Both the position numbers and the translations under genes were made by a program. Source: Bolinopsis microptera (Eukaryota > Ctenophora > Tentaculata > Lobata > Bolinopsidae). Taken from it: 64,000 nt of DNA. Numbering within the stretch: the first letter of the stretch is position 1; the number at the start of each line of letters is the position of its first letter. The stretch spans positions 18,119,669 through 18,183,668 of the forward strand of contig NC_087072.1 of the NCBI RefSeq assembly GCF_026151205.1, read 5' to 3'. Shown here in pieces: positions 29,349 to 42,500 of the stretch. The notes under the pieces are model-generated. The model was given only the letters and a program-made list of their open reading frames with translations. It was not told the origin of the DNA and ran no database searches.

Positions 29349-30348
29349 GAACCCCCCCCCGGCCCCCCCCCCCCTATTGTAAGCCCCCCGGCTTACAATT
29401 GACCCCCCATGCAATTACACTGAGTCAATTGATCTCAGTATAATAACATGGGGGTTAATTGTCGGGGGTCAATTGTCGTACTAAGCCCTAGATTGTACCT
29501 GCTAATGAGGTGAATATCCCAGATCATAGCTTCACAGGTAGGACTGTTTAATGGGGGCCCTGATGTTATAGTGGACATCACTTCCGTCACTACGTAGTAG
29601 CTCGTGACACTGGGCTCCAGTTGGACGACCTTCGAACTGTTATGTGCGATCAAGACGTGTGGAGGCAGACAGTGAATGGGAGTTCGATCGAGGATCGCCG
29701 AAAGTAAGTAAGTTGTTCAATCCCCCAGTACCTTTATTATTATAATTACCCTCCTAGGCTCCTACATCCTACCCGTTTTTGATGCTGTAATCTTCCCGTC
29801 CCCAAAACCGCTAATTCCTTCTTTTCATAGTTTCAGGACCGTTCTAATACATACTCCTATACCTGAATTGACGAGTAATCCAGTACAGTAGGAAAGTTAA
29901 CTTTGTAGCTTTTTAGAAAGTTCGGAGTAATCACTCAGGTATAGTATCTCACAACGAAGCCCAATCTAAAATAAATGAAGTTATAAGCAATAAATAGGCA
30001 GTTATTGCTCAATTGAGCTGAAGTTAAGTGTGTTTATTTCTCCACGGGCCAGTCCATCGGAGCTTTCCCAAGGTAGATTTTAACCAATCTCATTTCTTGA
30101 CTGTTTTGTATCCTTTAATCAGATACGGGAGGGGAAAGTGATGTCCACTATAACATCAGGGCCCCCATTATACAGTCCTACATGTGAAGCTATGATCTGG
30201 GATATTCACCTCATTAGCAGGTACAATCTAGGGCTTAGTACGACAATTAACCCCCATGTTATTATACTGAGATCAATTGACTCAGTGTAATTGCATGGGG
30301 GGTCAATTGTAAGCCGGGGGGCTTACAATAGGGGGGGGGGGGGGGTTC
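29349..30348. mobile_element. Smaller foldback nested in the centre of the large one
   Basis: The segments 29349-29585 and 30132-30348 are inverted copies: C/G-runs, then TATTGTAAGCCCCCCGGC, then a block ending with the same AGGACTGT..GGGGGCCC module seen in the outer arms. Its interior (29790-30125) is a diverged direct copy of 30365-30715, so one member seems to have inserted next to or into another. Confidence 0.8.
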
Positions 30349-30713
30349 ATTTGTCGCCCACCCGCTTCAATCTCCCCGTCCCCAAAACTGCTTCCCTCTT
30401 TTCAGAGTTTCAAGACCATTCTCACACATTCTCATATACCTGGATTGACGAGTAAACCAGTACAGTAGGGAGTAAAACGAAAGATTAGTTGTCGTTTTAG
30501 CTTATTAGAAAGTAAACTTTGTAATAATAAATTAGTTACGAAGCACACTGTACATCCAAAATAAATGAAGTAATAAGCGATAAATAGTTATTGCTCAATT
30601 GAGGTGAAGTTAAGTGTGTTTATTTCTCCACGGGCAGGTTCATCAGAGCTTTCCAAAGGTAGGTTTTAACCAGCCATCTCATTTCTGGAATTTTTTGTAG
30701 CTTTTAATCAGAT

Positions 30714-31025
30714 TAACCCCCCAGTTCCATAGCGGATATTATGCCAAATTATTAGACGGAGGTCCATTTCTACGGTGATGATTCTCCGGCTCCGTCTACT
30801 GTATTATACAGTTATACGGAGATGAAGCTCTCCGGGAATTTCTCGGAGATTGTAGCAGTTTGTGGCAGTTTCTTTGCACTTTGCTCTGTGAGAATCAACA
30901 AAATTACCGTAGATGGTCTCCGGATAAGGTTATGGAACTGCAAACCGGAGAAATATCCGAAGAAATGTTAGTTGACGATCTCCGTCCAATAATTTGGCAT
31001 AATATCCGCTATGGAACTGGGGGTA
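30714..31025. mobile_element. MITE inside right foldback arm
   Basis: This is the inverted counterpart of the 27503-27793 unit, with CCCAGTTCCATAGCGGAT ends. Compared with the left copy it contains an additional stretch (AGAATCAACAAAATTACCGT) also seen near 26960-26990. Confidence 0.75.
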
Positions 31026-31070
31026 AAAAGGGGTAAATATATATTTACATCAAAAATTTCATGAGTACAT

Positions 31071-31140
31071 CACCCGAGTAGCTTAGCGGCTAGGCGATTG
31101 GCTAGCTCTGAGCGAGGTCGGGTGTTCAAACCTGCGTGTA
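31071..31140 (+). ncRNA. tRNA-like Pol III promoter segment (right arm)
   Basis: A-box TAGCTTAGCGG lies at 31079-31089 and B-box core GTTCAAACC at 31124-31132. It is the inverted partner of the left-arm copy, with a few substitutions. Transcription from the two copies would run outward, away from the centre. Confidence 0.6.
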
Positions 31141-31984
31141 CACCGTGTAAACTTTTACCCAGCACAATTTTTTTTTCATGATAAATAGGAAATAAACCTT
31201 TGAACCTAGCGAGCCAGTAGCTTGAGCAAATAATTCAGATAGTAGCAAAAACTTAAGTAGTCCCAGTGCTCAGGTTTGAGGACATTGAAGAATAATCTGA
31301 AAATATCGCCGAAATCCACGACTATTTGCCGAAATCCACGACAATCCGCAAAAGCACTTGCAAGTTACAAAAAAGCTAGGCTTTGACTAGATAACCGACT
31401 CCAGTACTCAAAACTGAAATGGGCCTGGCTAGGTAACTTTTGATTGATTCGAGCAGCGATGAATTTTAGCAAGCTAGTCAATAACTCAATAAGTAGATTT
31501 CTCGGAGATTGTAGCAGTTTGTGGCAGTTTCTTTGCACTTTGCTGGGGGTAAGAAGGGGTAAGGGGGGGGGGGATGGGCCTGGCTAGGTAACTTTTGATT
31601 GATTCGAGCAGCGATGAATTTTAGCAAGCTAGTCAATAACTCAATAAGTAGATTTCTCGGAGATTGTAGCAGTTTGTGGCAGTTTCTTTGCACTTTGCTG
31701 GGGGTAAGAAGGGGTAAGGGGGGGGGGGGGGGGGGGAGATGATGTCCGCTATAACATCGGGCCCCCATTATACAGTCCATATGATCTGTGAAGATATGAT
31801 CTGGGATATGATCTGGAAAGATATGATCTGGGATACTCACTTCATTAGCAGGCACATAGAGGTTTCAGACAAATTCTATTGACTTATTGACATTCCTACT
31901 ATACCTTGTAATATTGTATTTATTATATTCTTTGCAAGAAATTAAAAGATGTAATATCCATGTATATTCTTGTGGCTATTGTAT

Positions 31985-32420
31985 AAATTGTATCTAAAAA
32001 TTTTTCGCTGCCTCAGGTTTTCTTAAATTTTGTCTCAGGATTTTTCGCTGTCTCAGGTTTTCTTAAATTTTGTCTCAGGATTTTTCGCTGTCTCGGGATT
32101 TCTTAAATTTTGTCTCAGGTTTTTTCGCGCGTCTCAGGATTCTTAAATTTTGTCTTAGGTTTTTTCGCTGTCTCGGGATTTCTTAAATTTTGTCTCAGGT
32201 TTTTTCGCTGTCTCGGGATTTCTTAAATTTTGTCTCAGGATTTTTCGCTGTCTCAGGATTTCTTAAATTTTGTCTTAGGATTTTTCGCTGTCTTGGGTTT
32301 CCTTAAATTTTGTCTCAGGATTATCTGCTGTCTTAGGTTTCCTTAAATTTTGTCTTAAGACTTTTCGCTGTCTTAGCTTTTTTTGACATCTCAGGTTCGC
32401 TTAAATTTTGTCTCAGCTTT
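31985..32420 (-). repeat. 41-bp satellite in right foldback arm
   Basis: About ten units of TCTTAAATTTTGTCTCAGG plus TTTTTTCGCTGTCTCGGGAT are present. The outermost units (32300-32460) are more diverged, as expected for older units at the edge of a slipping array. Confidence 0.9.
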
Positions 32421-32504
32421 TTTTGCAGTCTTAGCTTTTCTTAAGCAGTTTGTCTTAGGAATTTTTGCAAATCCAATCCTAAGATCCGAGGCTGGGGGAG
32501 GCCT

Positions 32505-33566
32505 TTTTATATATTTAAATCGCAGTCCATTTACCTATGTGATAAAAAAGCCAACAGAACAGCCACATTTGGCAAGATAATACATGTATATTATACATAA
32601 ATCATGAGACCTTCTGGGTGTTTCTATGCAACTTCCTATTTCTCATCCGATTTGCACGCAGGCGGTCATACATACAAAGACAATCTTTCGATTTATAATA
32701 TAGTTAATTACATTTTTACTGGGTCATTTTTACTGGGTCGTACCTAGCATTTTAGTTTGTTTTGTAAATTTTGTAGAAATATTTTGACGTGTGATGATGT
32801 TTATGTCATTGTTAGTTGACATGATTCGATTTCGTGATTTCTTTGTAGTGTAGATATGAATTTGATAGGCACAAGAACCTGGTTAATTGGTTCTCAACTT
32901 TCTAGTGATAGCTTCTTATCAAAACCATGTGTTGTAACAAATGGGGCCCCAAAAGAAGATGCTGTTCATAATCTACATAAGTATTCGGATAGTATAGAAT
33001 AACCAGGAGATCTTTAAAATACAAATTGAGGAATAAAGATGGAGTTGGTAGAGTTTTCTTAAATTTGTTTCACTAAAAATTTGTTTCACTTAAAAAAAAT
33101 GTTGGTCCTGACATATCAGGGTAATTCTCAGCAGGGAAAAGTATTGAAAGCACCATCACAGGACGATGTTTATTTGTTTTATCATTACGTTGATCTGGAG
33201 TTTGTGGAAAATTGCAACAACTCTTTATATTATGGAAACTAAATGTGTCTATTTTTATCAAGTTTTCATTTCTAACCTACTTCCCACTTGAACAATTCAT
33301 TGTTTTCGATTTTAACACATGTTTTATTTTAACACAGTTTAGTATAAAGTCAATGATACGTTTTTTAGCCTTGTATAAAGTATCAATATTTATAATTATC
33401 ATTATTGTTGTCAAGAAATATTAAATTTGCTGATTGCTGTTAATGAGTATGTATCTATAACTGTGCCGGAGTTTGTTTTAATAATGTGCTGAAATTTAAT
33501 ATTTTCATCCTTTCTATATAGGCTTAGAAATAAAAGTCCTGCCAGAAAAGAAGAGACTTTATTAAG
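32505..33566. promoter_or_regulatory. Upstream region of CLINT1
   Basis: No gene is seen. A good 3' splice site (CCTTTCTATATAG|GCTTAG) lies at about 33521, 46 bp before the CLINT1 ATG. The 5' UTR is therefore either cis-spliced to an upstream exon that I cannot identify or trans-spliced. No TATA box could be assigned. Confidence 0.45.
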
Positions 33567-36500
33567 ATGGCAAACTTTAACTTCCCTAAACTGGACATGT
33601 GGCAACTCCGCAACATTGGCGACAAAGTGTGAGTAGAAAATGGTTGTACTTTTAGATTTATAGGTTATATTTATATGTGATAGGTAAGAAGGCTGTTAAG
33701 AGCTCGATTGGGTTTGCAATCATAACTAATGCAAACAATTCTAAGTAATTCAAGAGGTTTTAATTGTTTTAGTTTCTGGAGCGAAAATAAAGATGTGAAT
33801 CAGTTCCCCGTCCCCATCATAACCCATGTGATCATAAACAGTTTTTGGCTCCATTTTACCACATCGTTACTGCTATACAACACTGCATGTTGAATCATAA
33901 CGCTGGAAAAAATGTTTGCTTGTTTCATAGCAGATTTTGTATGTATGTATGAAAATAGAATTATTGAATAAAATGAATTTCAGTACGAATGTTGTGATGA
34001 ATTATACTGATGCAGAAACCAAGGTAAACTCTAAAAAATGTATTATTTTCGTGCTTAAAATTATTTTCAATAATGTATCTACTTTCTAGATTACTAGAAA
34101 AGATTACTGATAGTGTTAGTTGAACTCAATTGTTCTTTGTTCACAGCATTTTTGGAAAGGAATTCCAAAATATTGTCTGCCACAATATTGCTAATTCATA
34201 TATTCTTGCTCAGGTAAGGGAAGCATCCAATGATGATCCTTGGGGGCCCTCTGGAACACTAATGCAGGAAGTTGCTCGCCTCACCTATCAATATACCACT
34301 TATGATGAAGTCATGGCTATGCTTTGGAAAAGGATGTTTGAAAACAAAAAGAATTGGAGGCGAATCTATAAGGTTTGTAAAGCCTTGTCCAACAACAAAT
34401 ATTAACTCCAACCTTAGTCTTAATGTCAAATAAATGATATTATAAATACACTTCAGCTTAAATAATTAAATAATATGTGTGTACTGTATGTGAAAATAAG
34501 CTGATAACTGGTCCTGTAGATTGCCACTAATTCAAACGTATTACTTTTTCAAGCACTTTTTAAGTATTTCATCTTATTTTATTATGACTGTCCGTTTAGC
34601 AGTGGTTTCTATCACTCTACAGTCTACCGCCGTTGATAATGGTTTTTGCAGTTTATTAATAGTTAACCATTGTGCAATCATTGCACATTACACTGCAATG
34701 TTCAATACATAAACATATGGACGGATATTGATTAACACCGTGTTTGGTGAGGGAAGGTTAGCTATAAAATAACAATATTTCTTTATGTTATGTTATCGTC
34801 TGTAGACTTTTGTAAATTTCTGCAGAACTCTACCATTAAAATGTTCATGGTTGCAGTATTGCATTTTGGTGATAAATGATATTGTCTGATCATAGTGCAG
34901 ATTTAGTATTTTGGGATATATAGCTAAGACATACAACGACCATCCTTGTTGTATTAAATACTTTTCAAATGTAACAAAGTACGATCAAAATATAAAATCG
35001 GTCAAATATTTTTGATACCCAAAACACGATAAACGCATGGTAAACTATGCCGCAATTACTTGGACCCTTTATATCAAGCCGAATAAAATATTGATACAGA
35101 TTTGTTTATAACTGCACACATCAACGGTTGAGAAGTGTACATACCATGCAATGCAATGGAAACTTATTTTAAAACATTTTTCTATGTATATAACGTCATC
35201 TTTATCATACAATAGAAATTTCTATTAGATGTAAGTCAGAATGTGGTGTGTGATAAAAAATTCCGCGTGTTGAGAGATGATGAAAGCATAAAGAGCTGAG
35301 AGAAACAAAAGAAAAGAGATTAGGCCTCGCTGATTGTTTTGCTTATCATATTGTCTATTATAACTTTCCTGGACATCTGGTAACCTCGGATTTGAAAAAT
35401 CTAGCTGATGCTATTAGTGTCATGTCTGTAAATGATGCCTATCACGCAGTTCAATATAATTAGATAACGAAAGACTTTTACAGTGCCTGCTATTGCTCGC
35501 ATACCTAGTACGCAATGGAAGTGAGCGAGCTGTTGAGAATGCTCGAGATCACTTGTTCGACTTGGGATCTCTAGAAAACTACACTTTCACTGACGAAGTA
35601 GGGAAAGATCAAGGGATTAATGGTGAGAAAAAAAGCATTATTTCTTTGTTATTGTAATTTAAATATAATAATTCGTCGGAATTCAACAGAATATCCTAAC
35701 ATCCGGCGATAATTGTTTGTTAGGCAATTTATTAAACCCCTGACAAGCTTTCTTTTTAAATGATAACTTTGAATCTTGATTAATAATATCACCTTATAGT
35801 GCGACAACGTGTGACAGAGCTGATCCAGTTCCTTCAAGACGATAAAATGATCAGGGACGAGCGGAAGAAGGCCCGAAAAAACAGGGACAAATACACTGGT
35901 GTTTCAAGCGACGAGTTTTCAGGATCTGGATTCGGACCCAGCAAAGGTGAGCTTAAACTCGGTGTTACCTAGCATTGTGTTCAAATAAATGTTTTTGTAT
36001 GTTTTGTACGGAGAAATAATATATTATTATTGTTGTATTAAAACATTAGATATTGTTCCCGCACTCCGCAGTACTTATCGTGTACATCAAATAATAAAGT
36101 TTCTGTTAATACAATCTTGTGCCTGGTGTTAAGATGCAACTATGTATCTTTGTACTCTACCGTAAGAAGATTCGATTGTAATGTCGAGAAATAACATATA
36201 TTTGCCGATTTTTTTGATATGATCATGTTGTCAAAATATTTGACGACGCTGTTCAAAGGACCAGCTGTAGCTAGAAGCACCAGTACCGATTCTGACCACG
36301 GATTTCAAGAATCGAACTTGGACAAACTTCGTACGTAAATCATAGCATGCTGCAACCACTGCTTCACCAAAATAACTGAAAATTAGTCTGTTCGTGTACC
36401 GAAATCTACTCAACAAATCATATAATAATCCTAATTAATGTTGTACAAATTTAATGTTATAAATTCGCTACGTGTTGTGACCAATAAAATCATGATGATT

Positions 36501-39500
36501 ACCAAAGTTGTGAAAACAGTTATTATGCATTTTAATTGTGTTGATAAAAGTTATTATGTTTTAATTGTGAACCACGCATGTTCCGTTCATTATATGGTGT
36601 AACGCTTGGTATTCTCTTGGGTGTCTTGACGGAGAATGAATTAATAATTTAATATGTGATAATGTGTAATGAAAGATAATTTGAATGATGCAGTGGCGTA
36701 ACAATACCTCCCTCACCGTCCCCCTCGAAATGAAGACGAAATTACCTGACACACCGCACAGGTCTCTTTCTTTTCATAAAGTAGGCCTAGTCTGGGTCTG
36801 CGGGGCCGTGTTCGTTACGCCACTAATGGTATGCCGTCTGCTGATGTGACATGATACATTTTATTACCGTGGAAACTTCTGTAACAATTAATTATAAAAA
36901 GTAGCGCTACATCATGTGCTTATTCGGAGTAACCTGTAGTTCTCTAGAAATAGATCACCTTCACACCCCTACATACCTACACAGCATATTTTCAGCATTT
37001 TTCTGCTGTAGTCTAGTATCTTTAAATCCAAATCGATTATGTCATATACATACCAATATTAATTACACGATGGAAAATTCGTGATTGGCAAATGATAAAA
37101 CTTAGCGCTTGTTATCTTAAAATGTGTACTCGATGTACGTTTCCTCTTCATTGGTGTCATGAAATGTGTTGTGATTTTTAGTTAGTAGGTCATTAAATGA
37201 ACCACGTCTCTCACCTCCTGTTTCATTTTATTTGATTACGAGATAATGGTATCTGCACGCCAATCATGCAATGTGGAATGTAACTACCCGTGGAAGATGT
37301 AATTATACGTAACATTATAATCAAATGTACATTGATCTACAAGTCACTGATCTAATTTTACGTTTTGTACTCACAATTTATAAGATGGTACACTATGTTC
37401 AGGTTCATTTAGCAGTGGTATTTTCGACAAGGCTAAATCGAAATGGGACGATGATAAAGAGGAAGATTTTAAAATTAAAGACGATCTCAGCTCCTGGAAA
37501 CCAAAGTAAGTGTTTTAAAGTAATACAGTCAAGTAATATGTAATTATACTTCATTTAAACAAACTGGAAATCTTTCTGACAAGTTTCTGGGAAGTCTCCA
37601 AGAACTGTCAGAGTTAGCTGGTCAACATGACAGCTAGCTCGTTAACTGATTAAAACAGAGTGTCATTTGATACTACAGCTGAGCTCCACTCTTACTGGAC
37701 ATCAGCTTCAAATACAGTCACGGTACTTGACAGAGTAGTCAAAGACATGTTCAGTCACTGATGTTTTTGCTTTGAACTTAGGTACTTGTACAGTGTACAG
37801 TGTACAGTGTATAATTATCGACTTTGATCTTAATACCGGGCTAATGTGATAATATAAATCACAAAACATTCTAAAAATCTTTGTTTTTTCCCTGCCCATA
37901 AAAACATTCTCTGTTATACTCAGAGATCGAAGGACAAATGTTTCTGCCAATGATAATGATGTGTCAACAGGGGTGCGAATGAGAATGTCCCATGAACCTT
38001 GGTCGGAAAACAGGTGCCTCTATCTAGCCTCTCCCACTGTACAAAGCCAGTCACTTTAAAGCACATAATATACCTTGTCAAAGCCAAGATATTTGAAAAT
38101 TCGCCACTCTGTGATGGAACTTGGCCTTCAGTTAAACTGACAAAGATTGAAAGATTACGAAAGCACGGTCATTCGTTTATTATCAAAACCAATGAAAATT
38201 ATTCACATCGTATCTTGTTCTACAACTGTTCGGTTAAATTACAGTCGCAAGATTTGGGGGACAATGTTATGTACAAGCAATAATAACGAATGGTTTTTAA
38301 ACGTGAAAACTAATGGTTTTACAGGACTAGGTGGTGTAACATGACATGTTGATAATAATATCGTCTGTTTCAGAACTGATAGTTGGGGTTCCGGACTGAG
38401 GAAACCTTACAAGGACGAGGACGAAGAGGAGAGGTCAGTAGATATCTTACATCCGTGTAATTGGGTATTATCTCATTACCAATTACTTATGTGGGAGTTA
38501 GGCTTAGGACTATATATTTGCCTAACTGCTAATTGTTTGTGTGCTATTCACCCGAAGCATGTCTTATTGTCGAGTAGCTAGAATGTGAGACATATAATAC
38601 AGTGAAACCTCTGTGCACTGGGCCTCTCGGACTCGGGGGAAATGAAAAGTGCACCTGTACACTGCAATTGTATAGGAAAAAACCCGGTATAGAGAGGTTC
38701 AGTATCTATTATATCCTCTCAAATAACCTGTCAAGCGTCTCATTATATACCTCTTTAGGGGCCACATAAAGCGTTATGTACACCCAATGCGATATGAGCT
38801 AGGATTATGTACATTTCTTAACCAAAACACTAAGTATAGTAACTAAACGTTTGGGGGAATAGAAAAGAAGAAGCCCGATATATCGATTATCGAGGTACCC
38901 GGTATAGAGAGGTTTTGTTGTACAGTTTTGTAGTACGGTATAATATCATGTGTTAAGGTTTTAACTCGACCTGCAGTATTCCATGTGTACAGAAATGTAC
39001 AATGTACACAATACATTAATATAAAACCACGATGCACATGTTATGAAGTTGTTCAAATGCCAGATTACTATACATTGGCAGACTATTAGGTATCAGTCGA
39101 TAGATATCACATACTGTTATGTAATATGCATATATTGTTTTAAACTAATTACAACATTACAAATCTATTACATTTATTGAGGACGTTACAGAATGAATTA
39201 ATTTAATGTAGTTTGAGGAGTCCTCACTCTCCTCAAGTCGAACAATGGCGTTTCTCTTGTCGCTAATATAAGATAGATAAGTATTAGATAAATACTCAAA
39301 GTTTATACACTTTATTACATAATACGGTACACTATATAGCAGATACTGTCCTTTCTGACGTTATATATAGTGTAATATTGCATGACTAGGGCGTGTGCCC
39401 GCCCTGAAGAACTTTGATGATATTATTGGATAAAGCGTCATAACAACAATATTCACAACAACACTTCTGTACATTTCGTGATACTCTCAACATTAATTCA

Positions 39501-42500
39501 TTTCTTTAAATGATAAAAGAAAACAATAGTACTCAAATTATAAGCGTCATGTTTACTGAGCTGGAGAATATGTTGGTATTATAGGGGATCATGTTTTATA
39601 GGGGGATCATGTTTTATAGGGGGATCATGTTTTATAGGGGATCATGTTTTATAGGGGGATCATTTTTCATAGGGTATCATGTTTTTTGTCCATTTTTTTT
39701 GTCCATGCGGTACCCTATTTTCTGAGGATGGACAAAATCTTATGGACAAAAATGGACAAAACAAACATGATCCCCTATTATACTCTACAGTCCTCAGAAG
39801 ACGAGGACGGCCTGGAATGATCTTGAAGAACTTGAAATTCCCTGCTTTGGAATGATCTTTGAGAAGTTTAAATTTCCAGATATATAAATAGATCTTCTTG
39901 TTATTTAAGGTTTGGGCAAGCAGAGAAACTTTATGAACTGAACGAAAGTAGAAATATCGGTTGGGAGGCGATACACTGCAACTTCTGTTAAAAATCAGAA
40001 CTATTAGATTTTTGTTTGTCACATAATACTGTTACATATGATAATTATGATAATGATATTTATTTTATACTGACGTGTGTTTTATGAAGCATTAGTGTGC
40101 CACCTGTTGATTTTAAAAGTAAAAGTTGGCAGTAAAAAATTTGCTTGTTCTATCACAACAGTAATCTTGTAAATTTATGTTAACATTATGCGAGTATATT
40201 TTATACATGCTTTTATACAATATACATGTTCGGAATTCCTTTGACTGTTACGTCAGAGTTTTAAATATAATTTTATCAGCGAAAGATTAGGATGTGGCCG
40301 GTGTCTTTATATATATGGACCTGGGTATTCGAAATTGAAATTTTCCGATTTAAGGACCTTCTAAAATTGTATTTATAAATATAAATAGAATACATTCAAC
40401 TATTGACGGCTTCTTTCCCCAACATATTTGTGAAGTCATTGCACTTTGGAATGAAACCAAACTTTCTGCTATTGTAATCATTCCATCGAATACACTGGCG
40501 ACGAATGTAAACATTCTTACACTAACATTCACCTGTAATTAAAGCAAATATTTTAACTTCCATAATTTGTGTACTATTTCCTTCTTACCAATTACCTAGC
40601 ATAATTCCTCCGTTACACTTATAACCTAGTATATTTCCATTATATCTTAAACGAAAATGGTGAATCTTGATGTGATCATAGTATGTAATAAACTTAGATA
40701 TTTGATATCCACATAATTATTATGGCGAGTTTGATTTCTAAGGGCGCTGCCCAACAGTACCACTAACTGTTCCAGTAAGCTATATAGGGGGTGACATGTA
40801 CATGTAATTTTTTCTTTCAGCGGATATTCTTGGTCCTGCATTTTTCGGAATAAGATCATATTCTATTTGAGCTATTGACGTGATTATTCGGGAACATTTT
40901 TATTCAAGCGGCAGTAAGACACAAAAGGATCACGATTAAATTATGTATGGTGGTGAGCCTGTACTACATTTCTTAATTGACAGATAGCTATAACTATAAG
41001 TTACAGTTGAATGGTTAATATCATGACAACCATTCCGTACCTACCTTCCTATTAAACCTATTGAGCTATTGAGAGTTATAAACCCGAATTTAAAATTCGT
41101 GCTATTTCATGATAAAAGAAGCTTCTAGCATGCAAATCTAGGCTGAAAGTGATATCTATGAGCATTTCATTGTCATTCATTCTAGGAAGTAGAGTGATGG
41201 AAATCATTAATATATGCTATATTTAATATTTATGCCTTATCCAATTATTGGTGAGAATTAAAAAGAACGTAGTAGCATGGACCATGCCATTAATACTCAC
41301 ATTATTGTAGTGTTTGTCACCCTCAATATACATACTATTATTGCTACATGCGCTAGAACCTTCCCCTTATTGCAGCAAAGAAGAGAAGGGATTTGATGCT
41401 GTAAGGGAAGAGGCCGCTGAAGACGATGATGATTTTGATTTTATTCGGTCGAAGAGCAGCGCCATCTCTAACGATGCGCCCCGCAAGAAAGCCGAACCCA
41501 GTAAATTGGTTGGGTTAGGGGCTGCTTCTAGCTTCGCTAAGTAAGCTTTGTTGTGTTCTTTTGGAGCATTAGCTTTTGAAATTATATATTTCATTGATTA
41601 ACGTATTGACAGTTTCAAAATATTCTAAATCATTACGAAAATTTCTAGATCATTCAATTTTGCTTGTACAAAAGCTCTCTTTGGCTGTCTGACCGTTTTA
41701 AATCACAAACGATTCTAAACGGTTAACTATCACTTACTTTCCAATAACGAACTGATAACAGGGGCGGTGAGACACCAGCAGCAGCTGTTCCAGCGCCAAC
41801 TCAAGAACCATTTGATCCGTTTAAAGAAAACTCAAAGGTGGAGGAGACTGCAGATTTGTTCAATTTTGGGGACGATCCTGCCCCTCTCCCTTCACAATCA
41901 GGTGCGATAGTTAAAGCTGTTCTTCTTTTTCATTTTATTCATGATCTTCTCACTTTATCGCTGGGCAGCTTTTCGTGTTCGTGTGCTGTTTCATTTAAAA
42001 CAGATTTTCCATGCTTTGTCACTTTTTCAGCTGCTGCTGAACATGCTGATCCTTTCTTCGGATCGGAATCTCCAACAAATGATGGTGAGATAGCGTTCAG
42101 TGTTGTTTCCCTTGTATCTGCCAAATATGTAAATATCTTGACACGTGTGCTCTTGAAGGCGTTTCGTTGCAATGATAATTCAAGAACATAATTAAGGTAT
42201 TTTACGGAACACGCGAAATAGTTAAAATGATTCAAAATGTGCTGTTGTGAATTGCCACTAAATCACGCGCAGCTAGCGCAGCTTAGCTAGCGCGCTTAGC
42301 TAAGCTAGGTAGCACGCACGTACGTGTGTTCTAATCGATTCGATCTGTATCTGTACGCGTGTACATTACATAAACAATGTGAGTCACATTTTTGTCACAG
42401 TCCTAACCTAGTTATTGAATTACGAAGCAGTCGAAGTACCGATAGAATTTCCACTCTAAGCTATCTTCTTTCGTTTGTCGCTAACTGAGCTGCTCATCTC

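Larger units (their letters stand above)
26123..32504. mobile_element. 6.4-kb foldback element with arms of about 2 kb
   Basis: The left arm (26123-28160) and right arm (30350-32504) are inverted copies collinear over almost their whole length. Both ends start AGGCCTCCCCCAGCCTCGG, and TTTTAT flanks both sides as a likely target duplication. From outside inward each arm has a 41-bp satellite, a GCTAATGAAGTGA...AGGACTG module, MITE-like CCCAGTTCCATAGCGG segments, a tRNA-like segment and a conserved tail ending GGTGGGCGACAAAT. The centre (28160-30350) is mostly unpaired and contains a smaller foldback. No protein-coding region was found. Long arms with satellite-like subterminal repeats resemble Foldback (FB/Galileo-type) transposons, but I cannot assign a family. 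Confidence 0.9.

Noticed and set aside
31071-31140. Functional tRNA gene
   Set aside because: The A and B boxes are good, but acceptor and T stems do not pair, and the copy lies within a duplicated transposon arm.
31478-31855. 125-aa minus-strand ORF with proline runs
   Set aside because: It crosses two copies of a foldback-arm segment and two G-runs. The repeated RNCHKLLQSPRNLLIELL segments are non-coding repeats read in frame.
26225-32420. CRISPR array
   Set aside because: The 41-bp units are contiguous and diverged with no unique spacers, and the DNA is an animal genome.
26123-32504. Assembly artefact explanation for the large palindrome
   Set aside because: The arms differ by many point changes and small indels, the satellite arrays differ in length, and a plausible target duplication is present. 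A true element is more likely, though long reads should confirm it.
39660-40022. 120-aa minus-strand ORF in CLINT1 intron 7
   Set aside because: No domain, no splice partners and an AT-biased composition; it partly overlaps a tandem repeat.
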